DNA of 64,000 nt, from positions 1,230,001 to 1,294,000 of the forward strand of contig NZ_CP013023.1 in NCBI RefSeq assembly GCF_001421015.2, given 5' to 3'. Position numbers and translations under genes: made by a program. This DNA is from Paenibacillus bovis. Its GTDB lineage: Bacteria; Bacillota; Bacilli; Paenibacillales; Paenibacillaceae. Of this stretch, positions 37,242 to 46,274 are shown piece by piece (positions within the stretch are counted from its first letter, which is position 1; every line of letters begins with the position of its first letter). The notes beneath the pieces are model-generated. The model did not search any database. It saw only the letters and a list, made by a program, of their open reading frames with translations, and was not told the origin of the DNA.

Positions 37242-37290
37242 CGTATATATGTCGTATCATTGCTGTTACGTAAGAAAGGGGATCTTCCGA

Positions 37291-37902
37291 TTACTTCGCA
37301 GCAGTGTAACGAGCGTTTACAGCATCCCAGTTAACTACATTCCAGAAAGCGGAGATGTAATCAGGACGTTTGTTTTGATATTTCAGGTAGTAAGCGTGCT
37401 CCCATACGTCCAGACCGAGAAGTGGAGTCAGACCTTCCATTACCGGGCTGTCCTGGTTAGGTGTGCTTGTGATTGCCAGTTTGCCGTCTTTGCCGACAAC
37501 TAGCCAAGCCCAACCGCTACCAAAACGTGTAGTTGCTGCTTTAGCGAAATCTTCTTTGAATTTGTCGAAGCCGCCCAGTTCGCTATCGATTGCAGCTGCC
37601 AGTTCACCTGTAGGTGCGCCGCCAGCGTCAGGGCCGATAACTTCCCAGAACAGGCTGTGGTTGTGATGTCCGCCACCGTTGTTGCGTACAGCTGTGCGGA
37701 TATTTTCAGGTACACTGTTCAGATCGCTGATCAGTTCGTCCAGGCTTTTGCTTTGCAGTTCAGGAGCGCTTTCCAGAGCAGCGTTCAGGTTGGTTACGTA
37801 TGTGTTATGGTGACGATCGTGGTGAATCATCATCGTTTGTTCGTCGATGTGTGGTTCCAGAGCGTTGTTAGGGTACGGTAATGCTGGTAGTTCGAATGCC
37901 AT
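37291..37902 (-). CDS. sodA: Superoxide dismutase, Mn/Fe type
   Basis: 203 residues, full family length. Metal ligands are visible: His in [13 protein letters not shown] (about 25-37), His in [13 protein letters not shown] (about 74-86), and the Asp and His in [15 protein letters not shown] (about 160-174). It dismutates superoxide in the cytoplasm. GG-pair positions and the overall match to Bacillus SodA suggest manganese, but Mn versus Fe cannot be settled by eye. AGGAGGTATTTTACG precedes the ATG. It is monocistronic. Confidence 0.95.
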   Translation of the reverse strand: MAFELPALPYPNNALEPHIDEQTMMIHHDRHHNTYVTNLNAALESAPELQSKSLDELISDLNSVPENIRTAVRNNGGGHHNHSLFWEVIGPDAGGAPTGELAAAIDSELGGFDKFKEDFAKAATTRFGSGWAWLVVGKDGKLAITSTPNQDSPVMEGLTPLLGLDVWEHAYYLKYQNKRPDYISAFWNVVNWDAVNARYTAAK

Positions 37903-38743
37903 CGTAAAATACCTCCTGAGATTTGGATTGGGGAATACCGATAAAAGAAGTCCCCTATGTAGATAAACATGTTACTGTCTCTATTAAACCGTATATTTCG
38001 GACTAAAGCAACATTTGTGTTTAGAAAGTCCATACAGCAAGGGATCCGGGCGATTTTATTTTTTATTTCTATATTACGGAAACGGCCGATCCAACCGAAA
38101 CAACTTACATAATCAATACATTACAGGCTCCAATCTGGAAGAAGGAGCAGCTTATGGATACAGATGTCGAATGATGATAAATGGAATAATAAGGTTTTTT
38201 GATCAGGAATGGGTAAATGCAAAATATTAAATTCCTGCTCGGTGAGTAAGTCTGCTGTCCGGTAGAGCTATTTTTTATCGACATAATATAAGCCATAATG
38301 CTTAATTATGACAAAAAGTATAGTGACATGGTGATGGTAGTGTTATACTTGTGTTTGTTGCTAATATAATTTCAATTCAAGATGTCACTTTTGCAATGAA
38401 TATTTATTTACTATGTTAAATAATCATACATGTATGTTTTTTAACAATAATTGTATATTTCAGAGCAAATAGACGAAAAACGGAGATATGAAGCGCTTTC
38501 ATAAGAAAAGTGGTGTATTTCCTCGAAAATTGTGGTTTAATTAACACTGAGATTATATTGTGCAATTATTTGCACTTTTTTGCCGTCTTATCGTTTTCCT
38601 GTACAGCAGGATTTTACACAACTCTTTATGTAGGGCGTATGGCTCGTCTACGCAGATGTCCTTCTTTTTTGTGTTGGAACATGATTGTCAGGGGTTATTA
38701 ATGAAACGGTATTTATCAAGCTGATGAAAAGGGAGTTTGGATC
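37903..38743. other. Long AT-rich intergenic region between sodA and the GNAT gene
   Basis: 841 bases with no gene I can support. The left end is the sodA upstream region. TATGAAGCGCTTTCATA at 38487-38503 is a near-palindrome that looks like an ideal catabolite-response element with one A missing. GTGCAA-TTAT-TTGCAC at 38560-38575 followed by TTTTTT is a small terminator-like hairpin. A TATAAT box lies at about 38364-38369. Together these would fit a short untranslated RNA of about 200 bases or a long leader for the GNAT gene, but no known riboswitch is recognisable. Confidence 0.4.
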
Positions 38744-39172
38744 ATGAAAATTCGTTCCTTTAAGCTAAGTGATTTGAACCTTGTGAAGGAGCTGCTGCAG
38801 GTAGCTCTGTCGGAAGAATGCTATGAGCATACTATGGGACCTTTTGCGAGACAATTGTCCTGGGATTCCGAACTGATTATGGTTGCGGAGCAGGGAGAAG
38901 AAATTATTGGCTTGTTAATTGGTACGATTGACCGCAATTTCGGTTGTTACTACCGTATTGCCGTTCATCCGGATATGAGAGGCAAAGGAATTGGCAAAGC
39001 GCTGGTCGCAGCAATGGAAAAACGTTTCCAGCAGCGTAATGTCAGTGGAATTATGATCGCAGGAGACGAGCATAACGAGGCGGTAATGCCGTTGTATGCA
39101 GCTCTGGGCTATGATGAGAGCAAGATTCTTCGTACGTACGAGAAATTAAGCATCGTTGCAGCTAACGCATAA
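38744..39172 (+). CDS. GNAT-family N-acetyltransferase
   Basis: 142 residues. The acetyl-CoA motif A is IAVHPDMRGKGIGKALVAAME (about 68-88, R-x-x-G-x-G), and motif B follows with NEAVMPLYAALGYDES. These enzymes acetylate amines of small molecules or protein N-termini; the substrate is not evident. AAGGGAG lies 8 bases before the ATG. It sits alone after a long AT-rich leader region and ends in a hairpin terminator. Confidence 0.85.
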   Translation: MKIRSFKLSDLNLVKELLQVALSEECYEHTMGPFARQLSWDSELIMVAEQGEEIIGLLIGTIDRNFGCYYRIAVHPDMRGKGIGKALVAAMEKRFQQRNVSGIMIAGDEHNEAVMPLYAALGYDESKILRTYEKLSIVAANA

Positions 39173-39230
39173 TAATTATAGAGATAAATTTGGGATAACT
39201 ACAGACTATATCATACTGTTTTGTATATAT

Positions 39231-39284
39231 GGACACATCTTGCCTTCCGGCTTCGTGGGGGATGCAGGTGTGTTTTTCTATTTT
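39231..39284 (+). terminator. Probable terminator of the GNAT gene
   Basis: ACACATCTTGC near 39233 pairs imperfectly with GCAGGTGTGT, followed by TTTTTC and TTTTTT. Confidence 0.55.
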
Positions 39285-39329
39285 TTAGACGTATTTCCAG
39301 TTAGATCAGGTATAATTATGAAATAGATA

Positions 39330-39351
39330 GCCGACAACAGTCGGCAGGAGG
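39330..39351 (+). promoter_or_regulatory. Hairpin abutting the queG ribosome site
   Basis: GCCGAC-AACA-GTCGGC forms a 6-bp stem that ends at the first base before AGGAGG (39346-39351). A TATAAT box is at 39311-39316. The stem would sit at the 5' end of the mRNA and could stabilise it or modulate initiation. Confidence 0.45.
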
Positions 39352-39360
39352 TGACAGTGA

Positions 39361-40539
39361 GTGACGCAGCAGGAATATATGATACCAAGTCCAACATCCA
39401 GATGGGAACAGCTCAAGCTTGAGATCAAGGCAGCTGCGCCATCGCTGGGAATTGACGATATCGGTTTTACGACCGCCGATCCTTTTCTTTTTCTGAAGGA
39501 AGTGCTGGAGGAACACCGGCGCAAAGGCTATGAGTCCGGATTTGAAGAGCCGGATCTGGAGAAAAGAATCAACCCGTCACTAACCCTGGAAGGCGCACGC
39601 TCGATCATCGCCATCTCGGTGACGTATCATTCCAAAATGGAAAATCCGCCAAAATCGGAACCCGGACAATACCGGGGCATTATGGCCCGCTCGGCCTGGG
39701 GCCGGGATTATCATTATGTGCTGCGGGACCGGATGCAGCGGCTGGAAGATTTTATTCATGAGCGGGTGCCGGAAGCGAGAATCGAGAGCATGGTCGATAC
39801 CGGTGCGCTCTCGGACCGGGCAGTTGCCCAGCGCGCAGGTATCGGATTTTTTGGTAAAAACTGCGCAGTGATCTCGCCTACGCTCGGTTCCTGGATCTTT
39901 CTCGGGGATATGATTACGGATATTCCGTTTCCCCCGGATACGCCGGTGACCGAAGATTGCGGGACCTGCACCAAATGTATTGATGCTTGCCCGACAGGTG
40001 CGCTGGTTGGCCCGGGACAGCTGAATTCACAAATTTGTGTATCGTTTCTGACGCAGACCAAGGGGATGCTGTCGGATGAGCATATGCGCAAGATCGGCAA
40101 CCGGCTGTATGGCTGCGATACCTGTCAGATCGTCTGTCCCAAAAATAAAGGCAAACACTGGAATCATCAGGAAGATCTGCGTCCTGATCCGGAAAAAGCC
40201 AAGCCGCTGCTGCTGCCTATGCTCGATCTGAGCAACAAAGAGTTCAAGCAGGAGTTTGGTGATACATCTGCTGCCTGGCGCGGCAAAAACCCGATCCAGC
40301 GCAATGCGATTATCGCCCTTGGTAATTTTAAGGATAAAAGCGCAGTGCCTCGTCTGACCGAGATGCTGCTCAAAGACGTGCGTCCGATGATTCGTGGCAC
40401 TATCGCCTGGGCGCTGAGCCGAATCGGCGGTCCCGATGCTTTGGCTGCTGTAGAGCGTGGACTGGAACGGGAGCAGGAACAGGATGTGATCGATCGCCTG
40501 ATCGAAGCGAAAAGAATACTGGAGGAGGAGTCCGCGTGA
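39361..40539 (+). CDS. queG: Epoxyqueuosine reductase
   Basis: 392 residues from a GTG start 9 bases after AGGAGG. Two 4Fe-4S motifs are visible: CGTCTKCIDACPTG (about 201-214) and CDTCQIVCPKNKG (about 251-263). DUF1730 and the cobalamin-binding part lie N-terminal, with MVDTGALSDRAVAQRAGIGFFGKN as the family core. The C-terminus has HEAT-like repeats (AIIALGNFKDKSAVPRLTEML). QueG makes the final reduction of epoxyqueuosine to queuosine in tRNA, using B12. It overlaps ogt by 4 bases. Confidence 0.93.
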   Translation: MTQQEYMIPSPTSRWEQLKLEIKAAAPSLGIDDIGFTTADPFLFLKEVLEEHRRKGYESGFEEPDLEKRINPSLTLEGARSIIAISVTYHSKMENPPKSEPGQYRGIMARSAWGRDYHYVLRDRMQRLEDFIHERVPEARIESMVDTGALSDRAVAQRAGIGFFGKNCAVISPTLGSWIFLGDMITDIPFPPDTPVTEDCGTCTKCIDACPTGALVGPGQLNSQICVSFLTQTKGMLSDEHMRKIGNRLYGCDTCQIVCPKNKGKHWNHQEDLRPDPEKAKPLLLPMLDLSNKEFKQEFGDTSAAWRGKNPIQRNAIIALGNFKDKSAVPRLTEMLLKDVRPMIRGTIAWALSRIGGPDALAAVERGLEREQEQDVIDRLIEAKRILEEESA

Positions 40540-41114
40540 CCGACGAGCAGTTGTACGAACCGGCAATGCTGCAAAATGAACAGCATGGAGCTGTATTGTA
40601 TTATGCCGAAATGGAGTCGCCGGTAGGCCCGGTGACGCTACTGCAATCGGCATATGGATTATGTCATCTGGAATTCAAAACGTATAGTGAGGCGCAGTCC
40701 GGTCTATCCACCTGGTCCCGCCGCTGGTATGGAGAACATGAGATTGTCCACTCTCCAACGCAGCTCGGCCAAGCGATCGATCAGCTCAATGAGTATTTTG
40801 CCGGTGAACGTCAGGCGTTTGATTTGCAGCTGGATTTGCAGGGGACTGCTTTTCAGCGTCAGGTCTGGCAGGCACTGCAGGTTATTCCTTATGGCGAAGT
40901 CGTCTCATATAAATGGATTGCTGTGCATATTGGCAGTCCATCGGCTGTCCGTGCGGTAGGCGGAGCGAATAATCGCAATCCGGTATCGATTATTGTACCC
41001 TGCCATCGGGTCATCGGCATGAACGGTCAGATGGTTGGATACGGCGGGGGATTGGATCGCAAGGAACTTTTGCTGGAGCTGGAAGGGTATTTGCGCCAGC
41101 CTGTTCTTTTCTGA
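40536..41114 (+). CDS. ogt: Methylated-DNA-protein-cysteine methyltransferase
   Basis: 192 residues from a GTG that overlaps the queG stop (GTGA), preceded by GGAGGAGGAG. The acceptor site IIVPCHRVIG (about 149-158) holds the alkyl-accepting Cys. AVGGANNRNPV and FQRQVWQALQVIPYGEVVSY are the helix-turn-helix and family motifs. It transfers methyl groups from O6-methylguanine to itself in a suicide reaction. Translational coupling to queG is likely. Confidence 0.93.
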   Translation: MTDEQLYEPAMLQNEQHGAVLYYAEMESPVGPVTLLQSAYGLCHLEFKTYSEAQSGLSTWSRRWYGEHEIVHSPTQLGQAIDQLNEYFAGERQAFDLQLDLQGTAFQRQVWQALQVIPYGEVVSYKWIAVHIGSPSAVRAVGGANNRNPVSIIVPCHRVIGMNGQMVGYGGGLDRKELLLELEGYLRQPVLF

Positions 41115-41199
41115 AATAAAAATATAGACCGTTCTGAGGAAGTCCGCACGATTCGGTCCAAATGAAGTATCTATCATTGTAAGCCAAAGGGGATTGCTG

Positions 41200-42234
41200 A
41201 TGAGATACGTAAGCATAGACAATGTCGAGACCGGGCAGCATCTGGGCAAGTCTGTCTATTCGAGTAATGGTACGATCCTGCTGTCGGCAGGTGTGCAGCT
41301 GACCGTATTTATGATTAACACGCTGAACCGGATTGGAGTCACCATGATCTATATTCAGGACGAGCAGTTTGCCGACGTAGAGCCGGAAGAAATCCTGAGC
41401 GAAGCGACCAAACAGCACATGATCCGGGAAATGAGTGATACCTTTGATGCCGTACGGTCCGGCAAGGAATGGAATCCGGCACGGATTACGCTCAGCGTCG
41501 AGAATCTGCTGGAAGATATTATTGGGGCGCGGGAAGTACAGGTACAGCTGACCGATATCAAGACAGCGGACAATGCCCGCTATCTGCATGCGATGAATGT
41601 CTGTCTGCTATCGGCGATTATTGGCATGAATATCGGAATGAATCAGCAGCAGCTGCGCGATCTGGCGATTGGCGCCTTGCTGCATGATGTAGGCAAAGTG
41701 TCCGGCGGTGAGGCTTTTGATCTGATTCCCGGTTCCAAAATGCATCATACCTGGAGAGGGTTTGAGCTGATCAAGTCCAAGCGCGATTTCAATCTGATGA
41801 TCGCGCATGTGGCCCTGCAGCACCATGAACGGATGGATGGCACCGGGCAGCCGCGTGGCCTCAGTCACGATGAGATTCACCGGTATGCCCGGATCGTGAC
41901 GATTGCCAATACGTACGATAATCTGATTACGCCCAAGGAACATGGCGGCAAGAGTCTGCTGCCGCATGAAGCGTGCGAAGAGATGATGGCGATGTCGGGT
42001 ACGGCGCTGGATCATGATCTGCTGGTCGAGTTTACCCGGATCATTTCCATTTATCCGAATGGGACGGGAGTCCGCCTGTCCACGAGGGAAACCGGGGTAG
42101 TCGTGAGCCAGCATAGAGGGCTGCCAGGGCGTCCAGTCGTGCGGATCGTACGCGGAAGCGGCGATTCACTCGATGTCAAAGAAGTCGATCTGGCAAATGC
42201 TACAACCGTTTTCATAGAAGCGGTCATGAATTAG
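41200..42234 (+). CDS. HD-GYP domain protein, degenerate GYP
   Basis: 344 residues from the ATG at 41200, 7 bases after AAAGGGG. A short N-terminal domain (about 1-110) precedes an HD-GYP domain: LLHDVGK (HD pair), MHHTWRGFELI, HVALQHHERMDGTGQPRGL. HD-GYP proteins hydrolyse cyclic di-GMP. The metal residues H, D, H, HH and the ERxDGTG segment are present, but the GYP tripeptide reads GQP, so activity or specificity could differ. No receiver domain or membrane part is visible. Confidence 0.85.
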   Translation: MRYVSIDNVETGQHLGKSVYSSNGTILLSAGVQLTVFMINTLNRIGVTMIYIQDEQFADVEPEEILSEATKQHMIREMSDTFDAVRSGKEWNPARITLSVENLLEDIIGAREVQVQLTDIKTADNARYLHAMNVCLLSAIIGMNIGMNQQQLRDLAIGALLHDVGKVSGGEAFDLIPGSKMHHTWRGFELIKSKRDFNLMIAHVALQHHERMDGTGQPRGLSHDEIHRYARIVTIANTYDNLITPKEHGGKSLLPHEACEEMMAMSGTALDHDLLVEFTRIISIYPNGTGVRLSTRETGVVVSQHRGLPGRPVVRIVRGSGDSLDVKEVDLANATTVFIEAVMN

Positions 42235-42378
42235 ACAGGACGTAATTTCCGGTATGAAAATGTTTGCTAGAGCAGGCGTTAAAATGGTATGATAAGTGCT
42301 GTTCATGCCTGCAACGGCAAGGAAAGCCAGAGCTCTCCGGGAACGAAATACAATGAATATACAGGGGTGGCACTTATT

Positions 42379-42657
42379 ATGTGGTGGAACTGGGTCATAC
42401 CTATCGTGACTCTTATCGTGGGTCTCGTCGGGGGCTTCTTCATTGGCGCATATTACCTGCGCAAACAACTGGAAAAAATGCAGAGCGATCCGCAGATGAT
42501 GCAGAAAATGGCCAAGCAAATGGGCTATAATCTGAATCCGAAGCAGATGCAGCAAGCACAGCAAATGATGAAAAATGGCGGCGGCGTTCCCAAAAAAGGC
42601 GCGAAGCCACAAATGCCTCCAATGGGCCGTGGCAATCAGGGCAAACGTAGAAGATAA
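42379..42657 (+). CDS. YneF-family (UPF0154) membrane protein
   Basis: 92 residues from the ATG at 42379, after AGGGGTGG. One N-terminal membrane helix (WWNWVIPIVTLIVGLVGGFF) is followed by the UPF0154 core (QMMQKMAKQMGYNLNPKQMQQ) and a longer basic Gly/Pro/Lys tail that Bacillus YneF lacks. The function of the family is unknown. It is a stand-alone gene between the HD-GYP gene and folE. Confidence 0.85.
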   Translation: MWWNWVIPIVTLIVGLVGGFFIGAYYLRKQLEKMQSDPQMMQKMAKQMGYNLNPKQMQQAQQMMKNGGGVPKKGAKPQMPPMGRGNQGKRRR

Positions 42658-42709
42658 TTACATGACAGGCATCAGTGCATGAAGGCCTTGAATGTGGAAG
42701 GAGGTCAGC

Positions 42710-43306
42710 ATGGCTGGAATTAAGGATTATACCAACCTGAAGGTCGCAGCACATCGCGACCAGATTGAATATCATATCAAGGAAATCCTGAACCTGATCG
42801 GTGAAGATACCGAACGGGAAGGATTGCTGGAGACACCTGCACGGGTAACACGGATGTACGAGGAGATTTTTGCCGGATACAGTGTAGACCCGCGCGAGGC
42901 GCTGGGCGTTACTTTTGACGAGAATCATCAGGAGATGGTCATCGTCAAGGATATCGTCTATTACAGCCAGTGCGAGCATCATATGGCTCCATTCTTCGGC
43001 AAAGTCCACATTGGCTATGTACCGAGCGGCAAAATCGCCGGTCTGAGCAAATTCGCCCGTCTGGTCGAAGCGGTTACCCGCCGTCTTCAGGTGCAGGAGC
43101 GGATCACAAGCCAGATCGCTGATATTCTCGACGAAGTATTGAAGCCAACCGGTGTAATGGTTGTCGTTGAAGGTGAACATCTGTGCATGTGCGCACGCGG
43201 TGTCAAAAAGCCGGGCAGCAAGACGATCACGTCTGCTGTACGCGGCGGCTTCCAGAATGATGCGCCACTGCGCGCAGAGTTCCTGTCGCTGATCAAGGAT
43301 CACTAA
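42710..43306 (+). CDS. folE: GTP cyclohydrolase I
   Basis: 198 residues from the ATG at 42710, 5 bases after AAGGAGG. The zinc and active-site motifs are clear: YYSQCEHHMAPFFGKVHIGY (about 85-104), SKFARLVEAVTRRLQVQE, and the second zinc Cys in EHLCMCARGV. It converts GTP to dihydroneopterin triphosphate, the first step of folate synthesis (also the queuosine precursor route). The zinc Cys-His-Cys set shows this is the zinc-dependent type IA. A strong terminator follows. Confidence 0.95.
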   Translation: MAGIKDYTNLKVAAHRDQIEYHIKEILNLIGEDTEREGLLETPARVTRMYEEIFAGYSVDPREALGVTFDENHQEMVIVKDIVYYSQCEHHMAPFFGKVHIGYVPSGKIAGLSKFARLVEAVTRRLQVQERITSQIADILDEVLKPTGVMVVVEGEHLCMCARGVKKPGSKTITSAVRGGFQNDAPLRAEFLSLIKDH

Positions 43307-43344
43307 ATACCGAATTGCTGAATCACACAAACAAACAACAAACC

Positions 43345-43380
43345 AAAAGCAGGCAGCCGTCATCCCGGCTGCCTGCTTTT
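43345..43380 (+). terminator. Terminator of folE
   Basis: Perfect 15-bp arms AAAAGCAGGCAGCCG / CGGCTGCCTGCTTTT with a 6-nt loop. Confidence 0.9.
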
Positions 43381-43529
43381 TGGTCTACATTGTGCCTGAT
43401 GTCACAGCAGACAGGAATACGGTAGTATAGCATGTATATTTTAATGAAAGGCTTGCTCAATACTTGCATTGTAGATTAGACTCATATGCAAGGTTGCTAC
43501 AGACAAACTGGATGAGTGGAGGAGATTAT

Positions 43530-43703
43530 ATGGAAATTCGTGAATTTCTGGATCAGAGACTGACCGAGCTGAATGAGGAGCAAAAGACTGCTTTTATCAA
43601 GGAAGTCTGTCTGATCCTATACAACCGCAACAATTCGGATCTGATCGTACGTGCTAAGGTCAATGAGCTGGTACAACGCTATGAGCTGGCACAGCAGCAA
43701 TAA
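43530..43703 (+). CDS. Small protein of unknown function (57 residues)
   Basis: 57 residues from the ATG at 43530, 6 bases after GGAGGAG. The protein is helical and charged (EIREFLDQRLTELNEEQKT, LIVRAKVNELVQRYELA), with one Cys. No family is recognised. The excellent ribosome site and the terminator 20 bases after the stop support it as a real gene. Confidence 0.6.
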   Translation: MEIREFLDQRLTELNEEQKTAFIKEVCLILYNRNNSDLIVRAKVNELVQRYELAQQQ

Positions 43704-43722
43704 GATTCTTTATTTTGTCAAT

Positions 43723-43751
43723 ATACTCCTCTCCATAACGGAGAGGAGTAT
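43723..43751. terminator. Bidirectional terminator
   Basis: ATACTCCTCTCC pairs with GGAGAGGAGTAT around ATAAC, between the small gene (+) and the murR-like gene (-). Confidence 0.85.
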
Positions 43752-43856
43752 TTGTGCTGTCTGATAGCGGAGAAACAGAGTGTCGCTATGTCTGTTCATA
43801 CAACCAGACTCGCTGCGCCGCCGGGATATACGGATCGGAAAACAAAAGCGGTTAAG

Positions 43857-44702
43857 CTAAAAGTTCATGCGGTGGACTGCCCTGTATTCCTGTTTCGGAT
43901 CATCCAGCAAGCGCGGCTCGCTGCGGTTCGCTACACCCAGATACAGCATATCGATCACATGCAGCTGGGTAATCCTTGAAGAAATGCCTCCGCTGCGAGC
44001 ATCATGCTCCAGGGCAGAGATATGAAGCGGAATCAGCGCCAGACTACTGACGGGATTATTGCCGTACCGGGTGAGGGAAATAGTGGTCGCTCCGGCATCG
44101 CGGGCCATCTGCATACACTCGATAGTTACGGCAGTCTGACCGGAATAGGAGATGCCGATTACGGTATCTTCCGGGGTCAGCATGCTGGAGGCCATACGCT
44201 GCATATCCGCATCGCTAAAAGCGAATCCCGGTTTGTTGATACGCAGAAATTTGTGCTGGGCATCGCTTGCTACGAGGTAGGAAGCTCCTGTACCCAGAAA
44301 AAATAGCCTCCGGGCCTGCTCCAGCGCTTTGATAGCCTTCTCCACGTATAGTGGATTCAGTATTTTGGCTGTATCCCGAATCGATTGAATCGTATTCGCG
44401 GATACCTGCTCGATCAGATGCTGGATGGGATCTGCAGGGTGAATTTCCTGATAGCCGCTGATCGGAGGCTCTTCGTACAGATCACCGGCTACTTTGAGCA
44501 TCAGCTCCTGATACCCTTTGAATCCGGCGGATTTGCATAACCGGATCACCGCTGCCTGACTGCCACCGCTTTGCTTGGCCAATTGGGCGACAGACAAGCC
44601 AACCAGCTGGCGCGGATGCTCCAGGATAAAGCTGGCTACTTTGCGTTCGGACGGGGTAATCATTGTAATAATCTCGCGTAGTCTCACTAATCCTCCATTC
44701 AT
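43857..44702 (-). CDS. MurR/RpiR-family transcriptional regulator
   Basis: 281 residues. An N-terminal HTH_6 domain (LSVAQLAKQSGGSQAAVIRLCKSAGFKGY, about 36-64) is followed by a sugar-phosphate isomerase (SIS) domain (FFLGTGASYLVASDAQHKF, IGISYSGQTAVTIECMQMARDAG). RpiR-type regulators sense phosphosugars. Next to murQ and a kinase it most likely senses N-acetylmuramic acid 6-phosphate like MurR of Bacillus and E. coli. It is 15 bases downstream of the serine hydrolase gene and probably cotranscribed with it. Confidence 0.87.
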   Translation of the reverse strand: MNGGLVRLREIITMITPSERKVASFILEHPRQLVGLSVAQLAKQSGGSQAAVIRLCKSAGFKGYQELMLKVAGDLYEEPPISGYQEIHPADPIQHLIEQVSANTIQSIRDTAKILNPLYVEKAIKALEQARRLFFLGTGASYLVASDAQHKFLRINKPGFAFSDADMQRMASSMLTPEDTVIGISYSGQTAVTIECMQMARDAGATTISLTRYGNNPVSSLALIPLHISALEHDARSGGISSRITQLHVIDMLYLGVANRSEPRLLDDPKQEYRAVHRMNF

Positions 44703-44717
44703 ACGGTTGCTCCTTTG

Positions 44718-45935
44718 TCAGTGGGATGAAGACGGTGCAGTCCGATCGTGCAGTGCTGAAGATACAGCAGTATGAAAGTCTCTGCGCAGCTGCTGGATCG
44801 ATTGTCTGCGTCCATAATGAACCCGGTTAGTCAATAATACGATCGCCAGCTGCTGCTGCGGATCGATTTGAATACTCGTGCCGGTGAATCCTGTATGACC
44901 AAATGCAGCAGTAGAGAAAGAAGGACCGGAGACATCCGCATCATCACCTTGCAGTACCCAGCCGAGTCCGCGCCGGGTGCCGGGAAGGGGCGGAGTCTGC
45001 CGAGTGACGGCTTCCTGTAGAAGCCGATCGGACAGAGAAAGCGCTGGAGGAGAGACATGGGATAATTCGGACGGGTCATCTATCATGCTGCCACTCACAG
45101 CATTCAGCCAATACGCTGCGTATCGCAGCAGATCGCTTGCGGTAGCAAACAAGCCGGCATGTCCACATATACCACCCAGTGCCCGTGCATTCTCGTCATG
45201 AACTATGCCCTGCAGATGACTTCCTGTAGGTCTATCGTATTCAGTAGCAGCGATGTTGGCGATATGACTTTTGGCTGGTACGAACAGGCTCTGCTTCATA
45301 TGCAATGGCTCCCAAATATACTGCGCAGCGCCGGCTGGCAGCGGGAGTCCACTTACCCGGGTGAACAGTTCACCCAGCAGCATAAACCCTGGATCACTAT
45401 ACATACATGCCTGTCCTGTGGCATAAGCAGGCGGCATCTGACTGATCGTCTGAATGGCTTCCGGCATGGTGAGGACAGTACCGGAATAGAAATCGGCTAT
45501 GGCAGGCAGACCGGAGGTATGACTGAGCAGCTGACGAAGCGTGATCTGCTGATAAGGTCCTGTTCGTAATTCAGCCATATCTACAGATACCGGGCGATCC
45601 AGCTCCAGTATTCCGCGCTGGACAAGCGTCAATATCAGTGGCAGTGTAACGACTACTTTGGTCAATGAAGCACAGTCGTATATCGTATCGGTATTGGCAG
45701 GAATCTGCCTATCGGCTGTATCGACCGCCCAGCCAATTGCTTTGTACAGACAATGACCCTGCCAGTAGATAGCAGCCGAAGCACCCGGAACGATTCGCTG
45801 CTGACAGGCTGCATACAGCGGATTCCACATATGCTCCAGTTGAGCGAGCTGATCTGGTGATAAAGGTTCTACAGCCGAATGGGTAGTAGTGTACCTTGTA
45901 GGTACAGAAGGTACGGAAGGTACAGATTCATTCAT
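44718..45935 (-). CDS. Serine beta-lactamase-fold hydrolase (YbbE/AmpC-like)
   Basis: 405 residues from the ATG at 45935, after GGAGGG; the longer start at 45974 has no site. Motifs of the class C beta-lactamase/DD-peptidase fold: S-x-x-K in DCASLTKVVV, the Tyr motif YSDPGFMLLGE, and HTGFTGTS in place of KTG. No signal peptide is seen, so it appears cytoplasmic, unlike secreted beta-lactamases. In Bacillus the muropeptide-recycling operon contains the similar YbbE. A role in trimming recycled muropeptides is an inference from this context. Confidence 0.83.
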   Translation of the reverse strand: MNESVPSVPSVPTRYTTTHSAVEPLSPDQLAQLEHMWNPLYAACQQRIVPGASAAIYWQGHCLYKAIGWAVDTADRQIPANTDTIYDCASLTKVVVTLPLILTLVQRGILELDRPVSVDMAELRTGPYQQITLRQLLSHTSGLPAIADFYSGTVLTMPEAIQTISQMPPAYATGQACMYSDPGFMLLGELFTRVSGLPLPAGAAQYIWEPLHMKQSLFVPAKSHIANIAATEYDRPTGSHLQGIVHDENARALGGICGHAGLFATASDLLRYAAYWLNAVSGSMIDDPSELSHVSPPALSLSDRLLQEAVTRQTPPLPGTRRGLGWVLQGDDADVSGPSFSTAAFGHTGFTGTSIQIDPQQQLAIVLLTNRVHYGRRQSIQQLRRDFHTAVSSALHDRTAPSSSH

Positions 45936-46274
45936 GGTATTCCCTCCATGAGTTAAGATGGAAATGATACACATGCAATAACATATGATCCCGATAAGTA
46001 GTGATACTAAAATGTCACTGTATTGTTAATTAATATAACCACAAAAGATTAGCGATGTCATTTCATTTATACATCAAAAAATAATTATTTTATATAATAG
46101 CAAAATGATGAAATATAATTTCGATTACAGTCTTCCCACTATCCTGCACATGTTATAATAAGTGCAAATTATAACGGTATATCCAAAAGTCTATAACATA
46201 GCTGACATCAACATACAGGGTCTGACCACAACACATCTTGCATCTGCTGACAATCAAATACAAGGGATGAGTAT
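45936..46274. other. Divergent regulatory region of the muropeptide-recycling locus
   Basis: 339 bases, AT-rich, between the serine hydrolase-murR transcript (-) and the kinase-murQ transcript (+). It holds the candidate RpiR-type operator at 46109-46123 and the palindrome AAATAATTATTT near 46078-46089. No gene is seen. Confidence 0.6.
46109..46123. promoter_or_regulatory. Candidate MurR-type operator
   Basis: TGAAAT-ATA-ATTTCG: arms GAAAT and ATTTC are exact complements around 3 bases, extended by T..G. RpiR-family regulators commonly bind TGAAA-N-TTTCA-like dyads. Its place in the divergent region would let one regulator control both transcripts. Confidence 0.5.

Noticed and set aside
37116..37334. 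72-codon open frame with repeated VNEAIN
   Set aside because: Its start overlaps the right arm of the inverted repeat, the ribosome site is too close to the ATG, and it crosses the sodA terminator into sodA. The repeat is better described at DNA level.
38510..38701. 63-codon open frame before the GNAT gene
   Set aside because: It has no ribosome site, contains the small T-tailed hairpin, and its composition is unlike neighbouring genes.
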